NCBI GenBank assembly: GCA_017539165.1
Contig: JAFYHN010000004.1
Location: forward strand, 1-51,134
Reading direction: 5' to 3'
From: Eubacterium sp.
Lineage (GTDB): Bacteria > Bacillota > Clostridia > Lachnospirales > Lachnospiraceae
DNA length: 51,134 nt
Of this stretch, positions 39,367 through 46,695 are shown piece after piece. The position numbers were made by a program, and so were the translations under genes. The notes under the pieces are model-generated. The model was not told the origin of the DNA and searched no databases. It saw only the letters and a list, made by a program, of their open reading frames with translations. Every line of letters starts with the position of its first letter. Position 1 is the stretch's first letter.

Positions 39367-39638
39367 AGAACCTCCTTTATGTTCTGTTTCATCAGAATAT
39401 CCATACATTCTTCATCACTTAAAGGTATCAGGGATTTCTCCTTATTTCTGCTTACCTTATCTATCAATGCTTTATCTACAAAAGGAATATTAAACTTTTC
39501 ATCATTCATAGATTTAATCGTATAATACTTTTGCAGAATTGTAAACAAAGAAAAATAATCACGTTCAGACAGTTCTTCACCATCTGCATACTGTAAAGGT
39601 GAGATATGATAACGTTTAAGCATTTCCTTAAAGCACAT
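39363..39638 (-). CDS. Small unknown protein
   Basis: 91 residues behind GAGGGG. Basic N-terminus (MCFKEMLKRYHISPLQYADG), helical. Unknown. Confidence 0.6.
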   Translation of the reverse strand: MCFKEMLKRYHISPLQYADGEELSERDYFSLFTILQKYYTIKSMNDEKFNIPFVDKALIDKVSRNKEKSLIPLSDEECMDILMKQNIKEVL

Positions 39639-39661
39639 TTTTATTTTCCCCTCATTTAATA

Positions 39662-39940
39662 TTAGAAATCCATAAGGGTTTTATAGCGGCAATAATACTC
39701 CATAACATTATCGGAATATGAACCAAGACCAGCAAAAGACTGAACTACCGGTTTTGGAACAGGATTGCCTGTTTTTTCAATTTCCATCAGCATGTGAGTA
39801 TCATCGTTAATGTCTGAGATAAGTTCAGTAACACATTCCTTGAATCTCTCTTTAGTAGTTACATCTTTGAGATTCAGTTTGTGAAAAGTATAGGTTTTAA
39901 TTCTGTTCTTACAGTAATTCATCATTTCTTCATTACTCAT
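39662..39940 (-). CDS. Small unknown protein
   Basis: 92 residues behind AAGGAGTAATCT. Helical, charged (EEMMNYCKNRIKTYTFHKLN). Its TTC-TAA end is the start of a TTCTAATATTA motif copy. Unknown. Confidence 0.6.
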   Translation of the reverse strand: MSNEEMMNYCKNRIKTYTFHKLNLKDVTTKERFKECVTELISDINDDTHMLMEIEKTGNPVPKPVVQSFAGLGSYSDNVMEYYCRYKTLMDF

Positions 39941-39989
39941 AGATTACTCCTTATGAGTAATGATAGAAATAATTTAAGGTTATATCAAG

Positions 39990-40172
39990 TTATTTTTCAA
40001 TATGATTCCGGCATTTGCCTGTGTCGAAATCATCAACATAGGCATAAACCTTGTATTTCTGAATACATTCAATTGATTCCAATTTAAGAGTGTCTTCACA
40101 ATCAATGGAATCATCAGAAAGAACCTTAAACTCAATACCATTTTTTTCAAGTTCTAAAATTAAATCTTCCAT
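39990..40172 (-). CDS. Small acidic protein
   Basis: 60 residues behind AAGGAGCAAATT. Helix then strands (MEDLILELEKNGIEFKVLSD; IECIQKYKVYAYVDDFDTG). Unknown. Confidence 0.6.
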   Translation of the reverse strand: MEDLILELEKNGIEFKVLSDDSIDCEDTLKLESIECIQKYKVYAYVDDFDTGKCRNHIEK

Positions 40173-40198
40173 AATTTGCTCCTTATAAATCACATTAA

Positions 40199-40801
40199 TT
40201 AGAATCTGTAAAATTCTTTTTTAAGAACTTCTTTGTCTTCATCCTTGCGGAGTTTACATGCTATGTCGAACAGGTGGTCATATTGTCTTTTCAATCTTGG
40301 TTCAACCATATCTTCATTAACATAATTCTCAGGAGAAACAACATCTACATTGTCAGCATATGTCCAGTAAACATTACCTACATCATCTTTAAGACCGATT
40401 TTTGTCTTCCATCCCCAAGCTCTCTGATATGGGTCGTAATTTACTTCCTTCAACCAGAATACTTCACCGGTAACTCCATGTGGAACTTTTCTGCCACGAT
40501 TTACCACAACGAGTTTTCCTTTTGTAATTTCTTCAGCTTCTCTGAAAAGACTTTTCTTAACTGATTCAGAAAGTATAGGTTTTGCCTTTTCCCAGAACTT
40601 GTTGAGATGTTCAAAGTCAAGGTCAACAGTAGCATATCCACCACCACCAAAACGGGTAGTGTCATACTCTTCATATTCAAAAGTGCCTTTCTCTACATCG
40701 ATATACTGTGCATAGAAATCACTGTCATTGTAATGATTGTGTTCTCCCAATAAGTAAACACATCCTACAGCCTTTGGTTCTTTGTTTTCGTATTTAATCA
40801 T
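40199..40801 (-). CDS. Unknown protein with SH3-like segment
   Basis: 200 residues behind GGAGGCAATT. GKLVVVNRGRKVPHGVTGEV (about 100-120) looks like a KOW/SH3-type barrel strand pair; the rest is mixed. First gene after a terminator-promoter pair, so it leads an operon. Ends TTC-TAA, a partial copy of the junction motif. Confidence 0.65.
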   Translation of the reverse strand: MIKYENKEPKAVGCVYLLGEHNHYNDSDFYAQYIDVEKGTFEYEEYDTTRFGGGGYATVDLDFEHLNKFWEKAKPILSESVKKSLFREAEEITKGKLVVVNRGRKVPHGVTGEVFWLKEVNYDPYQRAWGWKTKIGLKDDVGNVYWTYADNVDVVSPENYVNEDMVEPRLKRQYDHLFDIACKLRKDEDKEVLKKEFYRF

Positions 40802-40839
40802 AATTGCCTCCAAGAAAGGTTCTGACCTTTCTGTATATG

Positions 40840-40868
40840 ATTATAACAGATAGTAAAATACTTGTCAA
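40840..40868 (-). promoter_or_regulatory. Sigma70-type phage promoter
   Basis: TTGACA, 17-base spacer with TTTTACTATCTGT, TATAAT; directly behind a terminator and 39 bases before the ATG at 40801. Confidence 0.9.
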
Positions 40869-40910
40869 CAAAAAAAATAAAAAAAGAACACCTGAAAAGA
40901 TTTCAGGTGT
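40866..40910 (-). terminator. Rho-independent terminator
   Basis: ACACCTGAAA pairs with TTTCAGGTGT (10 bp, 3-base loop), then TTCTTTTTTTATTTTTTTT on the minus strand. Ends the RecA-like operon. Confidence 0.9.
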
Positions 40911-40945
40911 CCCAGAGTAAAATGAACGCTTACATTGTATGTCTA

Positions 40946-42208
40946 CTAGATTATGACATCCTTATCTGTTGATTCAGGCTGAGTGCCATAAAACTTAGCA
41001 TACTTACCAGACTTATTCGGAACAGCCTGAGATACACTATCTTCAAACTTTTCCCATTTTTCTTCAACACGCTTATTTAGTTCTTCTTCAAGATTATTAT
41101 CATAGATGTACTGAATCAGCATGTCCCGGTCCATAACAAGGGCAAATGTGTCATCAAACAACTTCTTCTTGGTCTTGTCAGCAGCAATGTATTTAAGGGC
41201 ACTTTCAAGAGAATATCTGCCATTACTTGGATAATATTCAGATTCTTTGTACTCATCAAACCATTTGTTATCAATGAGCCATTGTCGTACTTCAGGACCC
41301 TCCATAGGTTTCTTATCAGGATTGTTTTCCCAAGCACATGACTTTGCTGCCGGAATGGAAATATCTCCTGTCTTTGTACGAATGTCAAACAGGTAATCAA
41401 CCCCGGTTACAACATTGTCGATACCATATTGATAATAATAGGTGTAGAATCCTTCTCTGAATGGTCTAGGTACTTTTCCCTTGGTAACCTTAATCTTGTT
41501 TGTGCCACCGATAGGAACATCTTTCTCTCCATCTTTTATGGTAATCTTCTTGGCTGTTGCGAGCCAAGCAACCATAAAACAATAGAAATCCAGAGCCTTA
41601 CCACCAGCACGACTGTATTTTTCAAAGCTGCCGAATTCAACATTGTCACGAATCTGTGAAACAATAATCAGGAGAATGTTTTTATCTTCAAGGGTCTTGC
41701 AGAGCTGTGGGAAAAATTCCTGTGAAAGATACTTTGCTTTGCCCATACCATAAGTACCTTTCATTTCCTTATCAGCTTCAATCGCCTTGATTCGTTCTTC
41801 AGCACGTTCATCCTGTTCCTGACTTGTTAAAGCATCAAGAGAATCAAGTACATAAATGCCGAACTCATCTTTCTTCAAACTTTCAGCAAACTTGGTAATA
41901 TAATAATATGCTTCTTCAACAGTTTCAGGTGCATCTGAATTTTCATCATGAATGTCGAACCCATACATCTTCTGAGTATCGAATGAATAACCACGTTCAC
42001 AGTCTGCATACATCCACTTAAATTTATCACCAAGCAGATAATGAGACCAAGCAATGATTTCATTACACAGATAAGATTTACCTGCTGATTTATCACCACA
42101 TAGATTGAAGATACGACCACCGGGAACACCATAAACACCTTTATCTCCACCTGTAATCAAATCTATAAGCATACAACCAAATCTAAAATATGTTGCATTT
42201 GGTATCAT
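40946..42208 (-). CDS. RecA/UvsX-like recombinase
   Basis: 420 residues from the ATG behind AAAAGGAGAAAAGACAAT; a longer frame overlaps the upstream gene. Walker A GDKSAGKS (38-45), YADCERGYS, Walker B-type IYVLDSLDAL, and VSQIRDNV, the L1-adjacent segment of RecA-fold proteins. Works with the ssDNA-binding and UvsY-like proteins encoded upstream in strand exchange and recombination-primed replication. Confidence 0.85.
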   Translation of the reverse strand: MIPNATYFRFGCMLIDLITGGDKGVYGVPGGRIFNLCGDKSAGKSYLCNEIIAWSHYLLGDKFKWMYADCERGYSFDTQKMYGFDIHDENSDAPETVEEAYYYITKFAESLKKDEFGIYVLDSLDALTSQEQDERAEERIKAIEADKEMKGTYGMGKAKYLSQEFFPQLCKTLEDKNILLIIVSQIRDNVEFGSFEKYSRAGGKALDFYCFMVAWLATAKKITIKDGEKDVPIGGTNKIKVTKGKVPRPFREGFYTYYYQYGIDNVVTGVDYLFDIRTKTGDISIPAAKSCAWENNPDKKPMEGPEVRQWLIDNKWFDEYKESEYYPSNGRYSLESALKYIAADKTKKKLFDDTFALVMDRDMLIQYIYDNNLEEELNKRVEEKWEKFEDSVSQAVPNKSGKYAKFYGTQPESTDKDVII

Positions 42209-42224
42209 ATTGTCTTTTCTCCTT

Positions 42225-42587
42225 TTAAGAACGTTTATTATACTGTCCGATAACTCTTTCAATGTCTGTTCGTTTTGCATAATAAAGTCCATTCTGTTCA
42301 TGACCAAGTTTCTTAATTTCACAATCATTCTTTTTCAGAATATATTTGATTGCAGCAAAAGAGATTTTATATTTCTTACAGGCATCCTTTATAGGCATAT
42401 AAGAATCATCTACTGTCCATTCATCAAGCCACTTGTGAAACTTCTGTTCATCAACTTTATAACGGTCACGACCTTTCTCTTTATACTGAATGAGAAACCC
42501 ATACTTCTTACCATATCTATAAATCAATGGAACCGAAAAGTCATATCCTTTATCAAGACAGGCTTTTACCATTTCTTTTTGATTCAT
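42225..42587 (-). CDS. Small helix-turn-helix-like DNA-binding protein
   Basis: 120 residues from ATG behind TTGGAGGTTTCAT. Basic and helical; PIKDACKKYKISFAAIKYIL (about 60-80) looks like a helix-turn-helix, with a second possible one at DKGYDFSVPLIYRYGKKYG. Sits between ssb and recombinase genes. Likely a regulator or DNA-binding accessory factor. Confidence 0.6.
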   Translation of the reverse strand: MNQKEMVKACLDKGYDFSVPLIYRYGKKYGFLIQYKEKGRDRYKVDEQKFHKWLDEWTVDDSYMPIKDACKKYKISFAAIKYILKKNDCEIKKLGHEQNGLYYAKRTDIERVIGQYNKRS

Positions 42588-42603
42588 ATGAAACCTCCAA
42601 AAC

Positions 42604-42633
42604 AAAAATATCAGGGCAGATTGTTCTGCCCTG
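42604..42633 (-). terminator. Rho-independent terminator
   Basis: CAGGGCAGA pairs with TCTGCCCTG (9 bp, 4-base loop), then ATATTTTTG. Placed after the ssDNA-binding gene; may be a partial stop lowering expression of the recombinase relative to ssb. Confidence 0.75.
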
Positions 42634-42641
42634 ACTATCAA

Positions 42642-43709
42642 CTAAACTTCAGATGCTGCAAAACAAGATTCCCAAAGTTTAGTACATTTCACACATTCTT
42701 CATGTTTATCTGCTTCACCCCAAACATGACCAAAAGGACACTGATATTCAGACTGTGGTGCTGGTGCTGACTGTGGTGCTGAAACAGGCTGTTCTACCGG
42801 TTTCATCTGTTCAAAAGATGTGTTCTGAACAGCAGACTGATAAGCTTCTTCTGCTTTCTTCTCAGTAGGCTGTTCATCATAATCAGCAATGTTTGCTTTT
42901 GCTATTCCTTCATCATTGCTTACAGCCGGTGCTGACTGTGGTGCTGGTGCTGACTGTGGTTCAGTTGAGTAAGCCTTACCTGAGATGAGTTTTTCCATTT
43001 CTTCAGGACTTGTCATTTTAATAACTGTGGCAAGGTCAATAGACTTGGCAAGAACTTCATCAGAAAGCGGTGGTCTTTTTATGAACTCAAACAGGTCAGG
43101 TTCTACATATTCACGCTTGTTGAAAGTTTTCTTTTCACCATAGAACTTCAACGACCAGCCATTTTCCCAGTCAAAAGCATTGATTGGTGCATGAGTGTCA
43201 GGGTCCATAGTCACCCTTGCTTTCTTTGTAATCTTTTCTTCAACAGATTTCCATCCGGTATCCCAATAACCGAACTTTCCAGTTTTAAGGTCATGTACTA
43301 CATAAACTACACGACGCTTGGATTTCATAGCAATAGCTTTATCTTCATTGTCCTTTCCTGAAAGAACTTTAAGTCTGTCATATTCCCGGCAGAGAGGACA
43401 ATCCTTTCCATACTGTTTAAGACAGGTGATATTGGCATGATTTGGTCCGATGTCTTTGTGTACAAAGTAATCAAGAGAATACATCGGGTCTCCTTCTTCT
43501 GCCTTACCTGCTATTACAAGCGGATTGCCAGCTGTAGCATTGAATGGAATAAGGTCAATGATGTTTTCACCTTCCTGTGGTTTCCACTTTTCAAGACCAA
43601 CTGATTTTACATCAAGGTTGTCTACAAAACCATTTCCACCAAAACGGTTTCCCCACTTGTCTCCCCCATTTTCATAGGTCTTCATGTTCATCGTCTTCTT
43701 TACAAACAT
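42642..43709 (-). CDS. gp32-like ssDNA-binding protein
   Basis: 355 residues behind GGAGAAAAGAATT. N-terminal and core like T4 gp32: WKPQEGENIIDLIPF, HKDIGPNHANITCLKQYG, DCPLC (zinc site), RRVVYVVHDLKTGKFGYW, KKARVTMDPDTHAP. A Gln/Ala/Pro-rich linker (APAPQSAPA repeats) leads to an extra C-terminal zinc ribbon (CPFGHVWG ... CVKC ... C) instead of the usual purely acidic tail. Coats ssDNA at forks and recruits partners. Confidence 0.82.
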   Translation of the reverse strand: MFVKKTMNMKTYENGGDKWGNRFGGNGFVDNLDVKSVGLEKWKPQEGENIIDLIPFNATAGNPLVIAGKAEEGDPMYSLDYFVHKDIGPNHANITCLKQYGKDCPLCREYDRLKVLSGKDNEDKAIAMKSKRRVVYVVHDLKTGKFGYWDTGWKSVEEKITKKARVTMDPDTHAPINAFDWENGWSLKFYGEKKTFNKREYVEPDLFEFIKRPPLSDEVLAKSIDLATVIKMTSPEEMEKLISGKAYSTEPQSAPAPQSAPAVSNDEGIAKANIADYDEQPTEKKAEEAYQSAVQNTSFEQMKPVEQPVSAPQSAPAPQSEYQCPFGHVWGEADKHEECVKCTKLWESCFAASEV

Positions 43710-43762
43710 AATTCTTTTCTCCTTGGCTAATGCCCTTAAATTTGTTTATTTGTATATACACC

Positions 43763-43785
43763 TAGAGAGTGATGAGTTCTCTAGG
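43763..43785 (-). terminator. Hairpin after the UvsY-like gene
   Basis: CCTAGAGA/TCTCTAGG stem (8 bp) four bases after the stop at 43790. The minus-strand tail is not T-rich, so it may be an mRNA-stabilising or weak terminator hairpin; plus-strand reading has ATTTTT behind it. Confidence 0.45.
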
Positions 43786-43789
43786 ATTT

Positions 43790-44263
43790 TTACCTGTTTG
43801 GTACTGATGACATAGATTTTCTTAAATACTCACCAGATGTTTCTGAGTTCAAATCTCTGGTTGGTCTAGCCGGACTATCTACATACATCGAATTGCATTT
43901 AAGTTTTACAAGGTTATCAAGTTCAGACTTCTTTATTTCCATTGATTTTACCATTACAGCAATCTTATCAAAAGTTGCTTCAGCTTCACGAAGTTCTCGG
44001 TTAGCCTCAGCAACCTGAGAATCAGAATCAACTAAAGCTGCAACCATATCAACTGTAAGTTTCTTATCTTTATTTTCTTCACGAATGGCTATGGAACGTA
44101 CAGCACGAACAACCTTTACATTGTCTGCTTTTTTAGATACCAATGATTTAGCCTGTCGGTTCATTTCTGCATATTTATAATAGGTACTTGCCATTGTGAT
44201 ACATTCAGCTTCAAGATTATAACTGTCAATTTCAATATCACGATTGATGTCGTATTCGTTCAT
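43790..44263 (-). CDS. UvsY-like recombination mediator (tentative)
   Basis: 157 residues behind AGAGGTAATAA. Helical: YYKYAEMNRQAKSLVSKK, VRAVRSIAIREENKDKKLTV, MVKSMEIKKSELDNLVKL. Pattern and position next to gp32-like and RecA-like genes fit the phage UvsY-type group (helical mediator that loads the recombinase). Similarity is to an arrangement of features, not a motif that proves it. Confidence 0.5.
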   Translation of the reverse strand: MNEYDINRDIEIDSYNLEAECITMASTYYKYAEMNRQAKSLVSKKADNVKVVRAVRSIAIREENKDKKLTVDMVAALVDSDSQVAEANRELREAEATFDKIAVMVKSMEIKKSELDNLVKLKCNSMYVDSPARPTRDLNSETSGEYLRKSMSSVPNR

Positions 44264-44276
44264 TTATTACCTCTGT

Positions 44277-44292
44277 GTATTTAATAATAGAA
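44277..44292 (-). promoter_or_regulatory. Junction motif TTCTATTATTAAATAC
   Basis: Variant copy 14 bases before the ATG of the UvsY-like gene, in the divergent gap with the HNH gene. Confidence 0.45.
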
Positions 44293-44324
44293 ATTATTTA
44301 TTTTTCAGAATTTAGATATTTTAT

Positions 44325-44618
44325 ATGACTGAATCAGAACTTACTGTCATTCTTGAAAACAGATATAAAATCACATTCCCCAAAGGTTATATTCATTTTG
44401 CCCTGACATTCAATGAACTTGATAAAAATCTCAAGGACCTTCAGGTTCATCACGTATGTCCAAGGTGCTGTGGTGGTGGCGATGAAGATGAGAACCTTGT
44501 CAGAATCACATTCCACCATCACAGAAAATTACATCAGTTGGTTCTCAGTACACCCGGCTTATCAGATGAACAAAGAACCAAACTGAAGTTTGCTTATAAG
44601 AAAATGCAGAAAGGTTAG
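44325..44618 (+). CDS. HNH endonuclease, plus-strand insertion
   Basis: 97 residues. LQVHHVCPRCCGGGDEDENL ... RITFHHHRKLH is an HNH core (His-His, Asn, His). No Shine-Dalgarno. Oriented against all replication genes and wedged between clamp loader and UvsY-like genes with a four-base overlap, typical of a free-standing homing endonuclease. Confidence 0.78.
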   Translation: MTESELTVILENRYKITFPKGYIHFALTFNELDKNLKDLQVHHVCPRCCGGGDEDENLVRITFHHHRKLHQLVLSTPGLSDEQRTKLKFAYKKMQKG

Positions 44619-45565
44619 CCATTTAACTGAGCAAGGTAATCTTGGAAATCCAAAAGACCTACCCAGATTGCTGAAACCCCATTCCTGTAAGTATCAGCAT
44701 TACTGAAAGCCTGCAACATTGCTACAGCAACAGGATTCATTCCTTTTTTAAGAACTGATGTTGCATAGCTCATTACAAGTCTTCTTACACCTTCTGGATT
44801 TGAAGAAACATCATCTTTGATTTTCTCCATACATTCTGCATATCTATCCCACCCTTCACACTTGATTAAGGCACGGCACAGTTCTATAGAATCTTCACTT
44901 GCATCAGAGATACCATAGTTCTTGATATATTCCCTACGGGCATCATCATTCTCAAGATAAAGAACCTTTGCCATTGCCTTGATGGCAAATCTTGAAGAAC
45001 CATCTGATTCAGAAGCAATCTGCTGTAAGATTTCCGGGTCAATCTGAACTCCTTCCTTATGGGCAATTCTTCTGAGCATACTGAACATTGTATTGTTGTC
45101 CAACCCTTTAAGTTTTATAGGTGGACATCTTGTAAGCAATGGCTGAACAATCTTCTGCGGGTCCGTTGTACACAGGAAGAAGTAAACATGTTCAGGACAT
45201 TCTTCAAGGATTTTAAGCAAGGCGTTCTGTGCAGCTGATGTCTGCTGATGCATTTCATCAAGAATGTAAACAGTTTTCGTCTTGTCATCACCCAATGGTG
45301 CGAATCTTGTTTCTTCCATGATTTCACGAACAGTATCAATTCCTCGGTTTTCAGAAGAATTGTACTCATGAATGGAAAGTTCGTCTGCACCAAGGAAATC
45401 CTTTGCAAATGCTCTAGCTGTAGTTGTCTTTCCACAACCACCAATTCCGGTCAGGAGAAATACATGTTCACCATGTTCAATAGAGGTCTTAATGGAACTG
45501 ATAGCCAAATCATTTCCAAGAATCTCTGAAAGTTTCTGTGGTCTATACTTATTGTATAATTCCAT
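44615..45565 (-). CDS. Clamp loader ATPase (DnaX/gp44-like)
   Basis: 316 residues behind AAGGAGATTTGA. NKYRPQKLSEILGN start, Walker A GIGGCGKTT (40-48), Walker B VYILDEMHQ (99-107), sensor-1 CTTDPQ (132-137) and TRC arginine finger (145-147), then the lid and collar. No N-terminal zinc module of bacterial DnaX. Only one loader gene visible, so it may form a homo-oligomer or use another subunit outside the window. Confidence 0.88.
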   Translation of the reverse strand: MELYNKYRPQKLSEILGNDLAISSIKTSIEHGEHVFLLTGIGGCGKTTTARAFAKDFLGADELSIHEYNSSENRGIDTVREIMEETRFAPLGDDKTKTVYILDEMHQQTSAAQNALLKILEECPEHVYFFLCTTDPQKIVQPLLTRCPPIKLKGLDNNTMFSMLRRIAHKEGVQIDPEILQQIASESDGSSRFAIKAMAKVLYLENDDARREYIKNYGISDASEDSIELCRALIKCEGWDRYAECMEKIKDDVSSNPEGVRRLVMSYATSVLKKGMNPVAVAMLQAFSNADTYRNGVSAIWVGLLDFQDYLAQLNG

Positions 45566-45575
45566 TCAAATCTCC

Positions 45576-46634
45576 TTAGTTCATTGATGAGAACAATTTC
45601 ACAGCTGTTTCACTTTCCAAAACACAATGAATAGGCTTAGATGTATCAAAATCAACTGTATCAGAAACAACACGGAATGTATCAAAAAACTTTTCTGATG
45701 AAATGAAATCATTGAAATCAAAGTTCATTTCCTTTGGTTCCGGAATATCAACGGTCATATCGTTTACAATTTCTTCATAATTACCTGAAGTACGGCTGCC
45801 CTTGATTTTAATTTCCTTACCGAATTCAACAACAACAGCTTCATGGTCATCAATAGTATGACTGAATTCTGAAGCACGATTGATAGCATCATAGAACTGT
45901 GGTTTGAGTTCAAGAGTAAAAGCCTTTTCAGCAGCAACTTCCTGTTCAAGCAATGGAAGAATCTTGGAAATAGGGAAATCAGTAATATTCAGACTTCTTA
46001 CTGAGAAGATTACATCATCTGTAGACTGAAACTGAACCCAAGATTTATTGAACTGAACCTTACAGAAGTTATTCCACTTTACAAGCTGAGAAACAGCACT
46101 ATCTCCAATCCAGAATTCAGGATATTCATTCTTGAGAATAGCCTTATTGATAATCCATTTGTTTGTAGAAAGAGCTTTAGCACCTGTGAAATAGATTCCA
46201 CCAAATGCTGAGTTGTTGTTTCTGATTGTACAGACTTTCAAAGCCTTGTTGAAATCTTCACCATTAATATCTACCCACTTGTCAGTAGGGGCAAGACTTG
46301 CAAATCGTTCCATAAGATTTTCTTCAGGAAGAAGTTTAATGGAAATCTTGATGTTACCATCTGTAATTTCCCAAGATGATTTTGTGACTTCAAATTCAAT
46401 CTCTTCTCCCGGCAACTTTGACAGACAATTGTAAAAATCCTGACCCTTTACTACACCCTTGATGTCCATTCCATCAGGAAGTTTTACATCTACTGAAATT
46501 GCTGAGTTGTAAGAATAAATGTGCCCTTTACTGAACACAATCGTATCAGCACCTTCAATCATGACATTACCAACACCAATACCCGGAAGTACTTTGTTGA
46601 TAGCACATAACAGATTTTTTCTGTTTACTTTCAT
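45576..46634 (-). CDS. DNA polymerase sliding clamp (beta-clamp-like)
   Basis: 352 residues behind AAGGAGAACGCT. Three similar domains as in DnaN: MKVNRKNLLCAINKVLPGIG, KVCTIRNNNSAFGGIYFTG, LELKPQFYDAINRASEFSHT, ending CVLESETAVKLFSSMN. Encircles DNA and tethers the polymerase; loaded by the neighbouring ATPase. A beta-type clamp with a family-B polymerase is a mixed pairing. Confidence 0.82.
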   Translation of the reverse strand: MKVNRKNLLCAINKVLPGIGVGNVMIEGADTIVFSKGHIYSYNSAISVDVKLPDGMDIKGVVKGQDFYNCLSKLPGEEIEFEVTKSSWEITDGNIKISIKLLPEENLMERFASLAPTDKWVDINGEDFNKALKVCTIRNNNSAFGGIYFTGAKALSTNKWIINKAILKNEYPEFWIGDSAVSQLVKWNNFCKVQFNKSWVQFQSTDDVIFSVRSLNITDFPISKILPLLEQEVAAEKAFTLELKPQFYDAINRASEFSHTIDDHEAVVVEFGKEIKIKGSRTSGNYEEIVNDMTVDIPEPKEMNFDFNDFISSEKFFDTFRVVSDTVDFDTSKPIHCVLESETAVKLFSSMN

Positions 46635-46663
46635 AGCGTTCTCCTTAAATATTTTATCTCTAT

Positions 46664-46679
46664 ATTGTTAATATTAGAA
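46664..46679 (-). promoter_or_regulatory. Junction motif TTCTAATATTAACAAT
   Basis: Between the polymerase stop and the sliding clamp; ribosome site 20 bases further on. Confidence 0.45.
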
Positions 46680-46695
46680 TAACCAAGATTTTCAA

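Noticed and set aside
42210-42770. 186-codon open frame on the plus strand
   Set aside because: Antisense to the helix-turn-helix gene, the terminator and the end of ssb; no ribosome site.
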